Positions 43,235 through 51,942 of a DNA stretch of 64,000 nt are shown here, piece by piece; the stretch's first letter is position 1; each line of letters begins with the position of its first letter. Under the pieces are notes generated by a model. The model was not told where the DNA came from and made no database searches. It was given only the letters and a program-made list of their open reading frames with translations. The stretch spans positions 200,984 to 264,983 of the forward strand of contig DASYEQ010000135.1 of NCBI GenBank assembly GCA_036498945.1, given 5' to 3'. The translations under genes and the position numbers were made by a program. This stretch comes from JAQGMJ01 sp036498945 (lineage in GTDB: Bacteria; Pseudomonadota; Gammaproteobacteria; Burkholderiales; JAEUOS01).

Positions 43235-43987
43235 TTAGTACACCGCGCGCCCACCCGAAATATCGAACACCGAACCCGTGGTAAACGAGCACTCTTCCGA
43301 TGCCATCCACGCAATCATCGCCGCCAATTCTTCCACCTGCACGAAGCGGTTCATCGGAATCTTGGAGAGCATGAAGTCGATGTGCTGCTGGGTCATCTGC
43401 GCAAACATTTCCGTCTTGGCCGCCGCCGGGGTGATGGCGTTGACCCGGATGCCGGTCTGCGCCAGTTCCTTGCCGAGCGACTTGGTCAGCCCGATCACCG
43501 CCGCCTTCGAAGCCGAGTAAGCCGAGGCATTGGGATTGCCGTCCTTGCCGGCAATCGATGCAATGTTGATGATGCGCCCGTAGTCCTGTTTCATCATCCA
43601 CGGCACCACCGTCTTGCAGCAATGGAAGGTGCCGCCGACGTTGATCTCCATCACCTGATGGAAATCCTTGGAGGAGTATTCCCACACCTTCTGGTTCGGC
43701 CCGGTGATGCCGGCGCTGTTGACCAGGATGTCGATCTTGCCCAGCGCCTTCACGGTGGCGGCGGTGGCGGCCATCACCGCGTCCTCGTCGGTGATGTCCA
43801 CCACCTGCGTCTCGACCCGGCCGTTGGCGGAGAGCGTGGCCTGGGACTGCGGCAGCCGGTCGGCCATCACGTCCCACAGCATCACCGATGCGCCCGAAGC
43901 CAGCATGCGTTCGGCCGCCGCGTAGCCGATGCCGCGCGCGCCGCCGGTGATCACCGCCACCTTGCCTTTAAGGTCGATCTGGTTCAT
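43235..43987 (-). CDS. SDR family NAD(P)-dependent oxidoreductase
   Basis: A classical short-chain dehydrogenase of 250 residues. The cofactor loop TGGARGIG is at 14-21, NSAG at 90-93, and catalytic Ser144, Tyr157 and Lys161 (SAYSASK) are intact. It resembles 3-oxoacyl-ACP reductase-like or sugar/hydroxyacid dehydrogenases; substrate unknown. Its ATG overlaps the stop of DUF2069 (ATGA). A dispersed two-hairpin repeat follows its stop. Confidence 0.92.
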   Translation of the reverse strand: MNQIDLKGKVAVITGGARGIGYAAAERMLASGASVMLWDVMADRLPQSQATLSANGRVETQVVDITDEDAVMAATAATVKALGKIDILVNSAGITGPNQKVWEYSSKDFHQVMEINVGGTFHCCKTVVPWMMKQDYGRIINIASIAGKDGNPNASAYSASKAAVIGLTKSLGKELAQTGIRVNAITPAAAKTEMFAQMTQQHIDFMLSKIPMNRFVQVEELAAMIAWMASEECSFTTGSVFDISGGRAVY

Positions 43988-44412
43988 TGCCTCTTCTCCG
44001 TTTCCTGTTTTAGTTTACGGGCTTGCTGCTTGAGCGGCCGCAGGTAAGCGGCCGCGCAGGCGAAATACAGCAGGGCCAGGGCGACTTCCACGCAGGCCAG
44101 GCCTTGCGAGAGTCCGTGCTCGCTGGTGGCGCGCACCGCACCCTCGGTGAAATACAGCCAGATCAGCAGTACCGACCATTGCAACGTGTAATTGTCGCGC
44201 TTCAGCACCCCGCGCAGGGGCAACAGCAGCGGCACCACTTTGAGCACCAGCCACGAGCCGCCGGGGCGCAAGGGGGCCAGCCACAGTTCCCACGCCAGGC
44301 ACAGCGCGATCAACAGCAGCAGGCACGCGCAGGCGGCGCGATGCAGGCGCAGGCCGGGCGCGCTCACCGGCGCCACCGCATGTGGGTCATGGGGGAGGGC
44401 GCCACCGTTCAC
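43984..44412 (-). CDS. DUF2069 domain-containing membrane protein
   Basis: A small inner-membrane protein of unknown function, about 142 residues, with four hydrophobic helices (LHRAACACLLLLIALCLAWE, VLKVVPLLLPLRGVL, WSVLLIWLYFTEGAVRA, VEVALALLYFACAAAYL). The start used is GTG 44412, overlapping the wrbA stop as GTGA; the frame is open further upstream, but that is a shadow of wrbA. DUF2069 is often beside wrbA in betaproteobacteria. The SDR gene overlaps its stop. Confidence 0.88.
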   Translation of the reverse strand: MNGGALPHDPHAVAPVSAPGLRLHRAACACLLLLIALCLAWELWLAPLRPGGSWLVLKVVPLLLPLRGVLKRDNYTLQWSVLLIWLYFTEGAVRATSEHGLSQGLACVEVALALLYFACAAAYLRPLKQQARKLKQETEKRQ

Positions 44413-45002
44413 TGCGCCAGCTTCAGCGCCACCTGCGCCAGGCGTTTGCCGAGCGCGAAGGCGAGACGCTTTTCGTCGTCGTGTATCAGCTTGTCGCCCA
44501 GGCCCCCGGAGACATGGCTGGCGCCATAGGGCGTGCCGCCCCCGGCAGTCGAAGTCAACAGCGGCTCGGTGAAGGGAATGCCGACGATCAGCATGCCGTG
44601 GTGAAGCAGCGGCAGCATCATCGACGTCAGCGTGGTTTCCTGCCCGCCGTGCATGCTGGAGGTGGCGGTGAACACCGCCGCCGGCTTGCCGGAAAGCGCG
44701 CCGTTTTGCCACAGCGCGGCGGTGCCATCGAGAAAGTATTTCAAGGGCGCGGCCATGTTGCCGAAGCGCGTCGGCGAGCCCAGCGCCAGGCCCGCGCATT
44801 CTTCCAGGTCGCGCAACTCCGCATAGGGCGCGCCGCTGTCGGGCACCGGCGGGGCCGCCACCTGCGTGACCGGAGCTACCGGCGGCACCGTGCGCAGGCG
44901 TGCCTGCGCGCCGGCCACCGAATCGATGCCGGCGGCAATGCGCTCGGCCAGGGCGCGCGTGGCGCCGTTGCGGCTGTAGTAAAGAACGAGAATGTCCGGC
45001 AT
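44409..45002 (-). CDS. wrbA: NAD(P)H:quinone oxidoreductase, WrbA type
   Basis: FMN flavodoxin-like enzyme that reduces quinones by two electrons, thought to limit oxidative stress. Start ATG 45002 gives MPDILVLYYSRNGATRALAE, with the FMN phosphate loop, length 197 residues. Further motifs are LGSPTRFGNMAAPLKYFLDG, FTATSSMHGGQETTLTSM and TPYGASHVSGG. It is the first gene of a coupled wrbA-DUF2069-SDR group and is divergent from the YihY-type gene. Confidence 0.94.
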   Translation of the reverse strand: MPDILVLYYSRNGATRALAERIAAGIDSVAGAQARLRTVPPVAPVTQVAAPPVPDSGAPYAELRDLEECAGLALGSPTRFGNMAAPLKYFLDGTAALWQNGALSGKPAAVFTATSSMHGGQETTLTSMMLPLLHHGMLIVGIPFTEPLLTSTAGGGTPYGASHVSGGLGDKLIHDDEKRLAFALGKRLAQVALKLAQ

Positions 45003-45081
45003 GGCGTATCGTCGGGTGCGACCGGTTATTATACGGAAAGGGCGCCAGGCCCCCCCGAGGCGACAACGACAAGGGCACCAG

Positions 45082-46530
45082 GTGGCGACAAAAACAAGAT
45101 CAGCGGCACGCACGCAATCGCGGCCGGCGGAACACCGCCCGGCCGCCGCCGTCCCCATGCTGGAAGCCGGCATCGACGCCGTCAAGGGCGTGATCCGCGA
45201 CGAGATCCTGCAAACCCGCCAGGTACGCTATGTCGAATACCTGGTGCGCCGCTCGGTGCAGGACCAGCTGCCGCAGGCCGCCGGCAGCCTGACCTTCACC
45301 ACGCTGCTTTCCCTGATTCCGCTGGTCACCATCGCGCTGGCCCTGTTTTCCGCTTTTCCGCTGTTCGCCTCGGCCAAGCAGGCGATCGAGAATTTCCTCC
45401 TGCAAAACGCGCTGCCGCGCGCCGCCAGCGACGTCATCAGCACCTACGTCGCCGAATTCGCCGATTCCGCCGGCAAACTCACCACCGTCGGCCTGGCCGG
45501 CCTGGCGATCACCGCCGCCGCCCTGATGCAGACCATTTTCAACGCCTTCGACGCCATCTGGCGCGTGCCGCGCCCGCGCCCGCTGTGGCGCCGCGTGCTG
45601 ATCTACTGGTCCACCATCACGTTAGGTCCGGTGCTGATCGGCACCGGTCTGGCGATCACCTCCTACCTGATTTCCCAGTCGCTGGGCCTGATCGCCGGCG
45701 CGGCCTGGCTTAACGAATTCGTCCTCGGCCTGGTGCCGGTGGCGCTCACCTTCATCGCCTTTACCCTGCTGTATTTCACCGTGCCCAACAGCGACGTGCA
45801 ATTGCGCCACGCCGCCACCGGCGGGCTGGCGGCGGCGCTGGGCTTCGAGCTGATGAAGCATCTGTTCGCCGTCTTCATTTCGCGCTTTCCCACCTACCAC
45901 CTGATCTACGGCACCTTCGCCGCCGTGCCGATCTTCCTCATGTGGATCTACCTGTCGTGGATGATCGCGCTCGTCGGCGCCCTGATCGCCGCCACCTGGC
46001 CGCTGCTCAGCTACGAGCGTGCCGAAATGCGCCGCTGGCCCGGCGCCCGCTTCACCGGCGCCATGCAGGTGCTCTCGCTTTTGATGCGCTTGCGCGCGGC
46101 CGGCGGCGCCTCCGCGCGCCAGGTGCGCAAGGCCCTGCGCACTGCCTTTTCCGAGGCCGAAGCGCTGCTGGAAGAACTGCGCGCCGCCAACTGGATCGGC
46201 CGGCTCGACACCGCCGGCCACGAAGGCCGCTGGGTGCTGATCTGCGACCCCGACAAGCTCACCGTGGCCGACGTGTTCCGCCGCTTCGCCTTTGATGCCA
46301 CCCTGGCCCGCGGCCGCCTGCAGGAAGACGACCCCGCCCTGGGCCGCAGCATGGGGGAAGTCGGCAACTGGGTGGACCAAGGCCTCAACCTCACGCTCGC
46401 CGCCGCTTTTCGCGAGGAGGCGGCCGGCACCGAGACCCCTCAGGCAAGCAATGAAGGCGCGGCCGCGGCCGCCAGTGAAGCCGCTGAAGCCCGCCCGGCT
46501 AGCCGTGCCTCGGTCAGCGCCATAAAATAG
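45082..46530 (+). CDS. YihY/virulence factor BrkB family inner-membrane protein
   Basis: A polytopic membrane protein, about 482 residues from GTG 45082, which has AAGGG about 7 nt upstream; an alternative ATG at 45157 gives 457 residues (MLEAGIDAVKGVIRDEI). Family features are GSLTFTTLLSLIPLVTIALA, FNAFDAIWRVPRPRPLWRR and YGTFAAVPIFLMWIYLSWM. Six hydrophobic helices fill the first 300 residues, and a soluble C-terminal part with a winged-helix-like segment follows. Despite older names (RNase BN), no enzymatic role is established. It is close upstream of pyrF. Confidence 0.9.
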   Translation: MATKTRSAARTQSRPAEHRPAAAVPMLEAGIDAVKGVIRDEILQTRQVRYVEYLVRRSVQDQLPQAAGSLTFTTLLSLIPLVTIALALFSAFPLFASAKQAIENFLLQNALPRAASDVISTYVAEFADSAGKLTTVGLAGLAITAAALMQTIFNAFDAIWRVPRPRPLWRRVLIYWSTITLGPVLIGTGLAITSYLISQSLGLIAGAAWLNEFVLGLVPVALTFIAFTLLYFTVPNSDVQLRHAATGGLAAALGFELMKHLFAVFISRFPTYHLIYGTFAAVPIFLMWIYLSWMIALVGALIAATWPLLSYERAEMRRWPGARFTGAMQVLSLLMRLRAAGGASARQVRKALRTAFSEAEALLEELRAANWIGRLDTAGHEGRWVLICDPDKLTVADVFRRFAFDATLARGRLQEDDPALGRSMGEVGNWVDQGLNLTLAAAFREEAAGTETPQASNEGAAAAASEAAEARPASRASVSAIK

Positions 46531-46562
46531 CGCCTGCGTCCGTCTCCTCCGCTTCTTTCCTC

Positions 46563-47390
46563 ATGGCCAATTTCACCACCCAACTTGCCGCCGCCTGGGC
46601 GGCCAACAACTCCCTTCTGTGCGTCGGTATCGACCCCGATGTCCCGCGCCTGCCCAAGCAACTGGCCGGCCGCCCCGGCGCCATCCTCGAATTCGGCCGC
46701 GCAATTGTCGATGCCACCGCCGACCTCGCCTGCGCCTTCAAGCCGCAGATCGCCTATTTCGCCGCGGCCAACGCCGAAGACCAGTTGCAGGACCTGATCG
46801 CTTACATCCACGAAAAGCATCCCGCGATCCCCGTGGTGCTCGACTCCAAGCGCGGCGACATCGGCGCCACCGGCGAGCAGTACGCGCGCGAAGCCTTCGA
46901 GCGCTACCAGGCCGATGCGATTACCGTTTCTCCCTACATGGGCAGCGATTCGATCTCCCCCTTCACCGCCTACAAAGACCGTGGCGTGATCGTGCTTTGC
47001 CGCACCTCCAACGCCGGCGCCGGTGACTTCCAGGATCTCGAGGTGGGCACCGGCAGCGAAAAGCGCAAGCTCTACCAGCACATCGCCCGCATCGTTGCCG
47101 AAAAATGGAACGCCGCCGGCAATTGCGCCCTGGTGGTCGGCGCCACCGTGCCGGCGGAACTGGCCGACGTGCGCAAAATCGTCGGCGACATGCCGCTCCT
47201 GGTGCCCGGCATCGGCGCCCAGGGCGGCGATATCGAGGCGACGGTGAGGGCGGGCAAGAGCAGCGCCGGCACCGGCCTGATGATCAATTCCTCCCGCGCC
47301 ATTCTCTACGCCTCGGCCGGCGACGATTACTCTCTCGCGGCGCGCAAGGTGGCCAAGGCCACGCGCGACGCCATCAACATGCATAGGTAG
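46563..47390 (+). CDS. pyrF: orotidine 5'-phosphate decarboxylase, type 2
   Basis: Makes UMP from OMP in pyrimidine synthesis. The 275-residue length and the motif VVLDSKRGDIGATGEQYA with Lys96 and Asp99 identify the longer type 2 family found in betaproteobacteria and actinobacteria. Other landmarks are LCVGIDPDVPRLP at 19-31 and the C-terminal MINSSRAILYA. It starts 32 nt after the yihY-type gene and is followed by msrA 68 nt later. Confidence 0.97.
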   Translation: MANFTTQLAAAWAANNSLLCVGIDPDVPRLPKQLAGRPGAILEFGRAIVDATADLACAFKPQIAYFAAANAEDQLQDLIAYIHEKHPAIPVVLDSKRGDIGATGEQYAREAFERYQADAITVSPYMGSDSISPFTAYKDRGVIVLCRTSNAGAGDFQDLEVGTGSEKRKLYQHIARIVAEKWNAAGNCALVVGATVPAELADVRKIVGDMPLLVPGIGAQGGDIEATVRAGKSSAGTGLMINSSRAILYASAGDDYSLAARKVAKATRDAINMHR

Positions 47391-47458
47391 AAGTCCGTAA
47401 ATCCGCCCTCATATACCGTGGCGTAAATACGGATAACCGACGAGCGAAAGGAAACGCA

Positions 47459-47998
47459 ATGGCAAAGACTGAAATCGCCACCCTGGGCGCCGGCTGCTTC
47501 TGGTGCGTGGAAGCGGTGTTCGATGACCTCAAAGGCGTGGTCTCGGTGGAATCGGGCTACACCGGCGGGCAGACGAAGAACCCGACCTACGAAGATATCT
47601 GCAACGGCGACACCGGCCATGCCGAAGTGGTGCGCGTCACTTTCAATCCCGATGAAGTGGCCTACGCCGACATCCTGCGCGTCTTTTTCACCGTGCATGA
47701 CCCCACCGCCCTGAACCGCCAGGGCAACGACGTCGGCACCCAATACCGCTCGGCCATCTTCTATGACTCCGAAGAGCAGAAAAAGGCCGCGCTGGAAGTC
47801 ATCGACGAGGTGGAGAAGGCCGGCGTCTACCCCGGGCGCCTCGTCACCGAAGTGACCCCGGCCTCCGAGTTCTACATGGCGGAAAAATATCACCAGGAAT
47901 ATTTCGCCAACAACCCGAACCAGCCTTACTGCGCCTTTGTCGTGGCGCCCAAGGTGAAGAAGTTTCGCGAGAAGTTCGCAGCGCGGCTGAAGAAGTAG
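47459..47998 (+). CDS. msrA: peptide-methionine (S)-S-oxide reductase
   Basis: Repairs oxidised methionine by reducing the S-epimer of methionine sulfoxide. The 179-residue protein has the active-site GCFWC at 12-16 (Cys13 nucleophile, Cys16), then SGYTGGQTKNPTYEDICNGD and GTQYRSAIFYDSEEQK. An AGGAAACG ribosome-binding site lies upstream. After the TAG stop, the same frame stays open for another 34 codons (to 48103). Confidence 0.97.
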   Translation: MAKTEIATLGAGCFWCVEAVFDDLKGVVSVESGYTGGQTKNPTYEDICNGDTGHAEVVRVTFNPDEVAYADILRVFFTVHDPTALNRQGNDVGTQYRSAIFYDSEEQKKAALEVIDEVEKAGVYPGRLVTEVTPASEFYMAEKYHQEYFANNPNQPYCAFVVAPKVKKFREKFAARLKK

Positions 47999-48099
47999 GG
48001 CAGTGAGGAAGTGGCCGCCAACGTCATCTGGCGGGACTGCGGCCGCTTCTGGAACCTGGTGCGCAGCAAGATGCGGAAACAGCGCGAGGCCGAAAAAGC

Positions 48100-49374
48100 C
48101 TAGTCGGGCGGGTTGCCGGCCTGAGGCACCGGCGCGGCCGCCGCGTCTGCCGACTTCAGGCTCAGATGCAGGCGCCACAGCAGCGTCAGCGCGACCAGCG
48201 CGGTGCCGACCATGACATAGCCGATGACGTCGAAATGCTCCAGCTTGCCGTCCGCCCTGGCGGTGACGATGTGCCCGGCCACCACCGAGGCCAGGCCGCC
48301 GGATAGCTGCTGGATCGAAGCGCTGATGGCGTTGAACGAGCCGCGCTGGGTGATCGACGGCACGGAGGACACCAGCGCCTGGAACGGAATCATGCGCGAA
48401 AAAATGCCGACGAACAGGATGGCGTTGATCACGATCAGCGCCGGTACCGAGATCGGTCCCAGGTGGGTGTAGATCAGCACCATGATGATTGTCAGCGCCG
48501 TGCCGGCGGTGAACACGTGGAATTTGCCGAACCGGTCGGCCGCGCGGCCCACCAGGGGCCCGACGAATATCGTGCACAGCCCGGTGACGAGATAAACCGT
48601 CGGCAGGTCGTGCAGGCCGATGCCGAGGTTGTTCACCGCGTACGCGCTGCTGAAGGGCATCAGCATGTAGCCGCCGGTGGTGAGCAGGGCAACGGTGGCG
48701 AAGGCAAGCAGGTAGCGCCGCTCGGCCAGGGTATGGAACAGGTGCGCCCACGCGCTGCGTTCCTGGGGAATTTTCAGGTGTTCCACCACCGGCTGCATCT
48801 GCCAGGCAACGCCCAGGCCGCCGACGAGACCGACGGCCGCCATCGCCAGGAAGGGCACGTGCCAGTTCCAGCGGTTGGAAAGGTAGAGACCGATCGGGAT
48901 GCCCAGCACCTGGCTGGCGGCGAACGCCGTCTGGATCAGGCCCATCACCCGGCCGCGTATCTGCGGTGCGAACAGGTCGGTCGAAATCGCCAGCACCACC
49001 GAGCCGATCACCCCGCCGAAAAGCCCCGTGACGATGCGCGCCGCCAGCAGGCTCTCGTAGCTTTGCGCCAGGCCGCACCACAGCGTGCCGATGACGAAAC
49101 CGGTGTAGAAAAACAGCAGGAGCTTCTTGCGGTCGTAGCGGTCGGCAAAGCCCGCCGTCAGGAGGCCCGAGGCGCCGGCGGAAAACGCATAGGCCGAGAC
49201 CACCATCCCGAACTCCTTGGGCCCGATGGAAAGCGCCGGCATGATGACGGCGCCTAGCGGCGACATCAGCATGAAGTCGAGGATCACCGCGAACTGCAGG
49301 AAGGCCAGCATCGCGACGACGAACTTCTGATAGCGGGAAAACGGCGGGGAAACGGGAGCAGCGGGTTGGTTCAT
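48100..49374 (-). CDS. MFS transporter
   Basis: A 424-residue 12-helix transporter. Start ATG 49374 (MNQPAAPVSPPFSRYQKFV); the open frame beyond is not supported. MFS loop motifs are TAGFADRYDRKKLLLFF (loop 2-3) and GPLVGRAADRFGKFHVF (loop 8-9), with LDFMLMSPLGAVIMPAL in the first helix. The overall pattern is like DHA1-type exporters or sugar-efflux proteins. Substrate unknown. It is convergent with msrA. Confidence 0.9.
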   Translation of the reverse strand: MNQPAAPVSPPFSRYQKFVVAMLAFLQFAVILDFMLMSPLGAVIMPALSIGPKEFGMVVSAYAFSAGASGLLTAGFADRYDRKKLLLFFYTGFVIGTLWCGLAQSYESLLAARIVTGLFGGVIGSVVLAISTDLFAPQIRGRVMGLIQTAFAASQVLGIPIGLYLSNRWNWHVPFLAMAAVGLVGGLGVAWQMQPVVEHLKIPQERSAWAHLFHTLAERRYLLAFATVALLTTGGYMLMPFSSAYAVNNLGIGLHDLPTVYLVTGLCTIFVGPLVGRAADRFGKFHVFTAGTALTIIMVLIYTHLGPISVPALIVINAILFVGIFSRMIPFQALVSSVPSITQRGSFNAISASIQQLSGGLASVVAGHIVTARADGKLEHFDVIGYVMVGTALVALTLLWRLHLSLKSADAAAAPVPQAGNPPD

Positions 49375-49846
49375 GGGGCTTTCGAAAAGAAGCGGCGCGC
49401 CGGCGGGGCAGGCAAAAAAATCCATCACATAGGCGATCCGGCTCGTGTATCTTAGCAATCAGGGCGCGCTGATTTCAGCGTGCCGCCTGCTGTCGCCGAG
49501 ACGCCGCCATCGCGTTCTTTAACATCACTACTCTAGTACCGCCCATCCCTGCATGTCATTCCCGCGAAAGCGGGAATCCGTAGGCCCTCAAGATTATGAA
49601 TGGACCGGGCGCAATGGGCGCCACATCCGTGGTAATGCTGCCAAAAAAACCGCAAGCCACCGTTGTTTACCGTGGTCCCGCCACGATTTTCCAAAAATTT
49701 CTCAGGGAAATGCTGAACAAGTATCGAATTCGGAATGTGAGAGGGCGCACTCCCCTCTGATTTCGGGGTTGTTGAGGGGGCCGGGCCCACTTAATCAGTT
49801 ATTCCTCAGGTTTTATCAGGGTAGCAACACAGGTGTGTTACCCGCC
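49375..49846. other. intergenic region with repeat, no gene seen
   Basis: A 472-base gap between the MFS and DUF72 genes, less GC-rich than its neighbours. It contains the ATTCCCGC palindrome at 49554-49580, a GGTAGCAACACA/TGTGTTACC-like hairpin at about 49819-49843, and a stretch at about 49680-49800 with GGGAAATGCTGAACAAGT that may be a scar of a lost mobile element. The reading frames here look non-coding. Confidence 0.5.
49554..49580. repeat. ATTCCCGC-type palindromic repeat
   Basis: The core ATTCCCGCGAAAGCGGGAAT is an exact 8-bp palindrome with a GAAA loop and fits the dRS3 consensus known in Neisseria. It is followed by CCGTAGG. Confidence 0.8.
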
Positions 49847-50902
49847 TCATGCGGCCGCCGCCTTCTTGCGGATTTCCTCGATGATCGCTTCCGCCAATTT
49901 GCCCACCGTCAGCGGCGCCGAACCTTCGGCCTTGTTGTTGGCCACCAGGTACACCGGCTGGCCGGCCATCGCGGTGGCGGCGATCACCCGCGCCAGCGTT
50001 GCGCGGGTATGGTGGTCTTCATCGACCAGCTTGTTGAAGGGCGCGTATTGCGCCTTCGCCTCTTCATAGCGAAAGCCGGAGTGCAAATTCCAGCGCACCA
50101 CCAGCGGCCCGGGCCACAGGGCGCGCAGGATCGGCAGTTGTTCTTCGGCGGTGGGCATGCGCGCGTGCAGGCCCAGGCAGAAGCGCGCGCCGGCGTCCTT
50201 GAGCGCGTCGGCGAATTCGCGCGTCAGCACTTCAGCGTTACGCACTTCCACCGCGAACAAGGGCTTGATCGAAAAACCCTCGCTCATGTGGTTGAGCGAC
50301 CAGAGAAAGGCGTGCAGGCGCTTGATGAAGCCGGAGACGTCGCTCAAGCTCGAACGCATCAGCGGCGAGAACTGGAATACCAGCGGCCCGGCTTTTTCGC
50401 CCAGGCCCGCGATGGCCGGCTTGACGAATTCGTCGAAGGCGGAAGCGGCGTCGAGAAAGCGCGGATTGGCCTCGGTCGGAATGCCCTTGTCGTTGCGCCG
50501 CGCTTCGTCGGTGATGAAGGAGGGCGCCTTGACGATGAAGCGGAAATGATCGGGCACCTGGCGCGCATACTCGGTGTATTCGGCCAGCGACAGCGGCGTG
50601 TAGAACGAGCGGTCGATGCCTACCGCGCGCAGCAGCGGGTGCTGCGAATAGGCGGTGAGGCCGCGGCGCGACAGCGTCGATTCGGAAGCGGGCTTGTCGT
50701 AGACGATGCCGGCCCAGCCGGGGAAGGACCAGGTGGAGGTGCCCATGTGGATGGCGCCCGGCAGTTCGCGCGACAGCGCATGCAGGGTCTCTTCCTGCAT
50801 CACCGGGCCGACACCGCGTTTCGGCTTGGCTGCCTCTTCGGCGCTAGCAGGCTCGCCCTCAGGCTCCTCGTCGGAGCCGAACAGGCCGAACTGGGCGGTC
50901 AT
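49847..50902 (-). CDS. DUF72 domain-containing protein (YecE-like)
   Basis: A 351-residue TIM-barrel-like protein of the DUF72/YecE family, function unknown. Landmarks are GAIHMGTSTWSFPGWAGIVY near the N-terminus of the domain, RFIVKAPSFITD, PLVFQFSPLM, and FAVEVRNAEVLTREFADAL. The first about 55 residues are acidic and Glu/Ala-rich, an extension beyond the domain. Monocistronic on the minus strand, divergent from the MBL-fold gene at 50977. Confidence 0.9.
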   Translation of the reverse strand: MTAQFGLFGSDEEPEGEPASAEEAAKPKRGVGPVMQEETLHALSRELPGAIHMGTSTWSFPGWAGIVYDKPASESTLSRRGLTAYSQHPLLRAVGIDRSFYTPLSLAEYTEYARQVPDHFRFIVKAPSFITDEARRNDKGIPTEANPRFLDAASAFDEFVKPAIAGLGEKAGPLVFQFSPLMRSSLSDVSGFIKRLHAFLWSLNHMSEGFSIKPLFAVEVRNAEVLTREFADALKDAGARFCLGLHARMPTAEEQLPILRALWPGPLVVRWNLHSGFRYEEAKAQYAPFNKLVDEDHHTRATLARVIAATAMAGQPVYLVANNKAEGSAPLTVGKLAEAIIEEIRKKAAAA

Positions 50903-50976
50903 TGGGCACTGGATAAGCTGCGCATGGAGGGATTATCGGCGAAAATGCGCCTTGCTACCGTCCCGCTCTTCTTCGC

Positions 50977-51936
50977 ATGAAACTCGACCTGATCGACTAC
51001 GACCACGGCATTTCCGCCATTGATTCCGGCTTCATCCGCCCGCGCCTTGACGCTATCCACATGATCGTGGAGCAGGGCCGCGTGGCGTTTGTGGACACCG
51101 GCACCAATCATTCGCTGCCGCTGGTGCAGGAAGCGCTGAAGGCGAAGGGCCTCACGCCTGCGAGCGTCGATTACGTCATGCTCACCCACATCCACCTGGA
51201 CCACGCCGGCGGCGCGAGCCAGATGATGAAGGCGTTCCCGAATGCCAGGCTGACGGTGCATCCGCGCGGCGCGCGCCATATGGCCGACCCTTCCAGGCTG
51301 TGGCAGGCGACGGTGGAGGTGTACGGCGAGGAGACGGCGCTGCGCAACTACGGCGAGATTATCCCGATCCCGAAGGGGCGCATCATCGAGACCGGGGAAG
51401 GCGCGACCGTACCGCTGGCGGGTCGTGAATTCCTGTTCTTCGACACGCCCGGGCATGCGCGGCATCACGTGTGCATCCGCGATTCGAAGAGCGGCCACTT
51501 TTTCGTCGGCGACTGTTTTGGCCTGGCCTACACCGAGCTCACCACCAACGGCATGCGCCACGGCTTCCCCACCACAAGCCCTTCGCAATTCGAGCCGCCG
51601 GCCCTATACGCGACGATGGAGCGCGTGCTGTCGTACCGGCCCGAGGCAATCTACATGACGCATTACGCGCAGTTGAAAGACCCTGCGCGTGTGGCCGCCG
51701 ATATCCGCCGCCTGCTCGAAGCCCATGTCGAACTGGCGCAGGCCGTGCAGGCCAGCGGCGCGCGCGGGCCTGAGCGGCATGAAAAGCTGGTGGCAGGCAT
51801 CCGCAAGCTGGTGGTGGAAGAGGGCAGACGCCAGGGCTGGCCGCTCACCGAGGCGCAAATGCTGGAGGTGATGTCGGTGGACGACGACCTCAACGCGCAG
51901 GGGCTGGAAGTCTGGCTGGACGCGCAGCCGGCATAA
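50977..51936 (+). CDS. MBL-fold metallohydrolase
   Basis: A 319-residue metallo-beta-lactamase-fold hydrolase. The metal motif is THIHLDHAGG (HxHxDH form), with later ligands at FDTPGHARHHVCI, VGDCFG and MTHY. The substrate is not indicated; lactonase- or glyoxalase-like enzymes share the fold. The C-terminal about 80 residues form a helical extension (LLEAHVELAQAVQASGARGP). It ends 6 nt before the convergent queA stop. Confidence 0.88.
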   Translation: MKLDLIDYDHGISAIDSGFIRPRLDAIHMIVEQGRVAFVDTGTNHSLPLVQEALKAKGLTPASVDYVMLTHIHLDHAGGASQMMKAFPNARLTVHPRGARHMADPSRLWQATVEVYGEETALRNYGEIIPIPKGRIIETGEGATVPLAGREFLFFDTPGHARHHVCIRDSKSGHFFVGDCFGLAYTELTTNGMRHGFPTTSPSQFEPPALYATMERVLSYRPEAIYMTHYAQLKDPARVAADIRRLLEAHVELAQAVQASGARGPERHEKLVAGIRKLVVEEGRRQGWPLTEAQMLEVMSVDDDLNAQGLEVWLDAQPA

Positions 51937-51942
51937 GCAGGA

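Noticed and set aside
49533..49790. Minus-strand 85-codon frame containing LRIPAFAGMT
   Set aside because: That peptide comes from translating the ATTCCCGC repeat; such frames recur at repeats and are not genes.
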